Assembly (NCBI RefSeq): GCF_964204645.1 | Contig: NC_134035.1 | Coordinates: forward strand, 7,378,501-7,442,500 | Reading direction: 5' to 3' | DNA: 64,000 bases | From: Tubulanus polymorphus | Lineage: Eukaryota > Nemertea > Palaeonemertea > Tubulaniformes > Tubulanidae | Shown: piece by piece, positions 62,001 through 64,000 of the stretch | How the letters are laid out: every line of letters starts with the position of its first letter | Position numbering within the stretch: position 1 is the first letter of the stretch | Translations under genes and position numbers: made by a program | The notes under the pieces: generated by a model | The model's input: only the letters and a program-made list of their open reading frames with translations | Told to the model about the DNA's origin: nothing | The model's database searches: none

Positions 62001-62396
62001 CTGTTCATAACATGATGTGGTATGACATAAAAACTTTACTTTTGGATTGGAAGACTCGATATATTGAGATCTAAGAACTAAATTGTAATTGAAAATGAAC
62101 TAATTTTCATCAAGTATGTGTTATATTCTGGGGTACCATCTAACGGGATAACTGGGTTTCTGGTACCTGATCTGCGCTAAACTGAGCGATTGGATGTTGT
62201 CAGGAATAATTTCTTATTGTATCTAATGACATTTTCGGTTTTATTTCAGACCGGGGGTTTAAACGGGTTCATTCATAGTTTTATATCTGAAGTGTTAGCG
62301 ATTGTACGAGCGCACGTGGTCGCTCTCGGTGGAAATGCATTGGTAGCGTATAAGATGAGTGAATGTGTATTGCTCGATACACCGCACAAAAACCAG
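35049..62396 (+). CDS. C2CD5: C2 domain-containing protein 5 orthologue (CDP138); final exon not seen
   Basis: Start ATG 35050. Coding exons: 35050-35139, 35675-35761, 35912-36083, 36916-37011, 37182-37398, 37790-37918, 41462-41625, 42852-42887, 44650-44741, 45075-45183, 45562-45676, 46129-46332, 47875-47979, 48774-48921, 49291-49419, 49641-49703, 51303-51407, 54380-54484, 54830-54949, 55361-55441, 55523-55709, 57184-57372, 60401-60438, 60800-60925, 62250-62396: 3054 bp (1018 codons), all phases consistent. The N-terminal C2 domain (residues 1-~115) keeps Asp19, Asp26, Asp76, Asp78 and Asp84 as Ca2+ ligands. Conserved blocks: GGVVSARSVKLLDRIHNP, GCHAVVGYSESTSI, CGLCHIPY..CHICR, LKIKGMNALFGLR, and a C-terminal FIHSFISEVLAIVRAHV...LGGNALV. 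In mammals the protein binds lipid membranes with Ca2+ and helps GLUT4 vesicles fuse. A short last exon is expected beyond 62396 but I could not find it. Confidence 0.95.
39508..39607 (+). repeat. Dispersed repeat tail, copy 1
   Basis: GTATTTTGACAAATTTAACCCA ... CATCATTT ... TTTATGAAAAGC ... GGCTCTTGTTTT is shared, with differences, with 60615-60692. Probably one end of an unclassified repeat. Confidence 0.55.
40377..41069 (-). mobile_element. piggyBac-like remnant with TTAA duplication
   Basis: Termini CCCTTACGTTACCGG and (complement) CCCTTACATTACCAG are flanked by TTAA at 40373-40376 and 41070-41073, the hallmark of piggyBac insertion. The minus strand of about 40640-40790 encodes MDSDSSASDLDAEW and an acidic continuation after a stop, like the acidic N-terminus of piggyBac transposases. 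The catalytic domain is deleted. Confidence 0.75.
44275..44595. mobile_element. 321 bp MITE, termini CATGGTTCCC, TTTAAT duplication
   Basis: CATGGTTCCCACAG at the left, complement of CTGCGGGAACCATG at the right; TTTAAT flanks both sides (44269-44274, 44596-44601). The interior repeats TTGGGAA/TTCCCAA words in both directions. It lies in the C2CD5 intron before the exon at 44650. Confidence 0.75.
45333..45371. other. Hairpin, 12 bp perfect stem
   Basis: GGCCATCCCAAA and TTTGGGATGGCC separated by 15 nt. Intronic, function unknown. Confidence 0.6.
46488..46740. mobile_element. tRNA-ended foldback element, copy C
   Basis: Left end CATCCTCCCTCGGCAGGGAT, right end CGATGCCATCAGGTTCGAAT then CCCTA, with the last ~10 bp of the right arm lost. 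The interior matches copy B in the same orientation. It lies in a C2CD5 intron. Confidence 0.7.
50368..50421 (+). CDS. Candidate in-frame cassette exon of the C2CD5 gene
   Basis: TTTTCAG|GTGTTTCG ... TCAAAG|GTACAA bounds 54 bp open in frame 0 (VFRRHRKKKFQYRPCVSK), and the flanking exons (49641 and 51303) are also phase 0. The resulting Arg/Lys-rich insert would lie before the KKLVDCVNRNKEIYEL helix. I know no counterpart, so it is only a splice-compatible candidate. Confidence 0.3.
51641..53845 (-). CDS. Ankyrin-repeat protein gene nested antisense in a C2CD5 intron
   Basis: Five exons read leftward: 53845-53753 (ATG), 53536-53438, 53069-52971, 52553-52455, 52318-51641 (TAA). All junctions are GT..AG and phase 0, giving 1068 bp or 355 residues. 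The three middle exons are each exactly 99 bp and each encodes one 33-residue ankyrin repeat (YGQTALQNSCHQG, HGQTALILAATAGH, ASGSTALHYACKNHH); exon 1 is a degenerate first repeat (LTLAAAAAKGEGDVV). The last exon encodes a ~225-residue charged, low-complexity tail rich in Lys and Glu, with a coiled-coil-like start (IIKLIKQHEEKQRQREV). No membrane or signal sequence. It lies wholly between C2CD5 exons at 51407 and 54380. The function is unknown; ankyrin repeats usually mediate protein binding. Confidence 0.85.
55170..55285. repeat. Short degenerate tandem repeat (TTTAGTCAGTAAC)n
   Basis: Four to five imperfect units built on TTAGTCAGTAACYAGA in a C2CD5 intron. Confidence 0.55.
57635..58023. mobile_element. 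389 bp MITE with AGCC...TTCACAC termini
   Basis: Left AGCCATGTTCACACTGG and the complement of the right end AGCTGCGTTCACACTAGG are inverted repeats; further in, AAGTACCGTACT pairs with its complement. TAT flanks both ends (57632-57634, 58024-58026). The interior repeats TACGGAACTGA-type words in both directions. It lies in a C2CD5 intron. Confidence 0.75.
60615..60692 (+). repeat. Dispersed repeat tail, copy 2
   Basis: GAGTATTTTGACAAATATAACCCA ... TTATGAAAAGC ... GGCTCTTGTTTTC matches the segment at 39508-39607. It lies in the intron between the C2CD5 exons at 60401 and 60800. Confidence 0.55.
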
Positions 62397-63589
62397 GTAC
62401 ATTTTAAATTGAAGTTTTGGCTTCATTTCTACTATGAATTTATCATTAGTTTCTCGATAAATAATGCTTATTAGTTTGCATTATTCGACTCAAATGCTGT
62501 GAGCAATTTTTGAAACAGATTTGACTTGTATTGCTTTGCTTTACATTGTTTGAATCTTAGTTTCCCAAAACTAACCTTATTTGACGTTCATTTATCTTCA
62601 TGCAACAGCATCACGTCTTATCCCACTGAGCTACTGAGACTGTATATCTGGTTTCTGAACGCAGTGCTAACTGTAACACATGGTAGCCACAAGTTTACCC
62701 GTTGCTGGGTTAGAGTTCACTGAAATCTGAGTTTTTTTTTTAAAGAAATAATAGATTCAATGATGGAGCAAAAGATCCTAAATGCTGAACCATGAACTAC
62801 TTTAACTCTGCCACACACTTAGTGAAACGGCATATTTTTTATATCTCCTCTAGTTGATTCTACCCTTATGTAAACACCACATTATTGACTACATCTGATA
62901 TTTCCTTCAGGATACGTTACGTGGGGCACATTTTAGAAGTTACCTTAGTTTGGGAACTATACCGCTAAACATTTTTTGGAGTACCCCGTACGTACGGTGG
63001 CGCCCCCATGAGCCACGTGACTCAATTTCTTCCTTAGCGCCGCCATTTTTGGGTGGTTCTTTCAATTTGGGAGCTGCCGTTTTCGATATTATTTGTGTTC
63101 GTGATGATTCAGTTCTGTTGGCTAGCTGGACCGTAATAGCACTTCGTTTCTTCGGTGAGTCCGTTACAATTCATTTTACCGAACAGAATTGCAATAAATT
63201 TGATCGTTAATACTCGCGGTCGGGGCAACTGCGACCACGTGCACAAGTGTTTCTTTCCCACGGTCGATTGATTTGTGCGGTGACTTCTCGCTAATAGCAA
63301 GCGAGCAGTCCGAGCCCGCTGACAATTCGTTTTCCTAAATAATTAAGAAATTAATTATTAAATTAAATTGTCCGGGTTGTTTAAAAAATTTTTTTTTGTT
63401 CTTTCAGAATTGTAGTACTTAATTTTAATTAAACCTCGGCCTGAACCGGTTCCTAATTTTGTTCCAGTTCCGTCCGTAAGAAAGCCAGTCCCGACCCGGC
63501 TGGAACCAACTACCGGGTCTCGGACGGGTCCAAATGAGTCATCATCGAGACGACTGTACATGCTTCGGCCCCGGCTAACCGCTCATATC
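62397..63589. other. Intronic or downstream sequence without a recognised exon
   Basis: I searched by eye for the expected last C2CD5 exon and found none. GCGCCGCCATTTTTGGG at about 63038-63054 resembles the YY1-type motif common near animal promoters and could mark another gene's start; a donor-like GGTGAGTC follows at about 63153. Confidence 0.35.
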
Positions 63590-64000
63590 CAAGTCCGGGG
63601 TCCGTTGCTGTACCAAAGAAAAGCCTAGACTCATCTGGTACAGGGATTTCGATCAGACTCAAATCTCCCGGACCAGGGACTGGGTCAACTCACTCAGCCG
63701 ATCCAGGACTACCGCCCTCCAAAGGAAGGCCGGAGTCTCGTTTTTCTCCACGAGCTCGCTCGCCCATGCGTCGCTCCCTGGGAGGAGGCGCAGGAAATGG
63801 TCACCGTCGCCCTCAGGCTCGACCTCATCCAGTAGGAAGAAGTAAGACCGTCACCGGCGTAGACGGGCACGTTCCCGGTCCAGCTCCTCATCGAGGTCTC
63901 GATCCTCGAGTAGGAGTCGAGTGCGTTCTCCACGCTATTACCGTAGCCGTCGAAGGAGGTTCCTTTCGCCGGAGCCGGCTGCTTCCACGTCCGGTTTCGT
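63590..64000 (+). pseudogene. Arg/Ser-rich reading frame with an in-frame stop, open at the right edge
   Basis: One frame is open from about 63590 to TAA at 63843-63845 and again to the window end. Before the stop it reads GRRRRKWSPSPSGSTSSSRK; after it, RHRRRRARSRSSSSSRSRSS and RSPRYYRSRRRR. The region is GC-rich compared with its surroundings. This could be the gag-like ORF of a DIRS or LTR element, or an SR-protein exon; a retroelement seems likelier because of the stop and the base composition. Confidence 0.35.

Noticed and set aside
62950-63210. Frame with GAAVFDIICVRDDSV as the last C2CD5 exon
   Set aside because: Superficial likeness to the expected GDAVVFVRESD end only; no phase-compatible acceptor directly before it and poor surrounding match.

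Overview
The window is animal nuclear DNA. Coding sequence is split by many introns with GT..AG borders, and transposable elements are dense (BEL/Pao LTR elements, non-LTR elements, foldback/MITE-type DNA elements, a Ginger-like transposase, a piggyBac remnant). The two ordinary genes are metazoan. The style (AT-rich introns, frequent TAGGCCTA strings, BEL and Ginger elements) suggests a marine invertebrate such as a lophotrochozoan, but nothing here fixes the species.

Layout. 1-7470 is a nest of retroelements: two BEL/Pao elements on the minus strand, each with LTR, tRNA-His-type primer site and gag; a plus-strand BEL gag scrap; a non-LTR element inserted into the second BEL copy; a 0.55 kb terminal-inverted-repeat element; and an isolated exon that looks like the N-terminus of a Ginger transposase. 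7505-18909 is an 11.4 kb block bounded by two inverted arrays of the same ~170 bp satellite, which stop outward at the same monomer position. Inside it are RT scraps, foldback elements and a multi-exon gene (about 12661-17999) joining a retroviral-type integrase core, a Ulp1-like cysteine protease, a PHD-like finger and a C-terminal Cys-rich domain. This is a Ginger-type DNA transposon gene, and the block may be one element with satellite arms.

19440-29490 is a 13-exon plus-strand gene for a TRPC-family cation channel; my exon model gives a continuous 1103-residue frame. 29491-35048 is intergenic DNA with two degraded non-LTR elements, one carrying a 95 bp minisatellite behind its ORF. 35049 to beyond 62396 is a large plus-strand gene, the orthologue of C2CD5/CDP138 (Ca2+-binding C2 domain, GLUT4-vesicle trafficking in mammals). 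I place 25 exons in phase (1018 codons); the last exon is not visible. An ankyrin-repeat gene on the opposite strand (51641-53845, five exons, 355 residues) lies inside one C2CD5 intron. Other C2CD5 introns carry a 3.15 kb TIR element with a nested piggyBac remnant and several MITEs. The right edge (63590-64000) holds an RS-rich reading frame of uncertain origin.

Exon coordinates come from reading splice signals, phase continuity and family resemblance by eye; no search was run.
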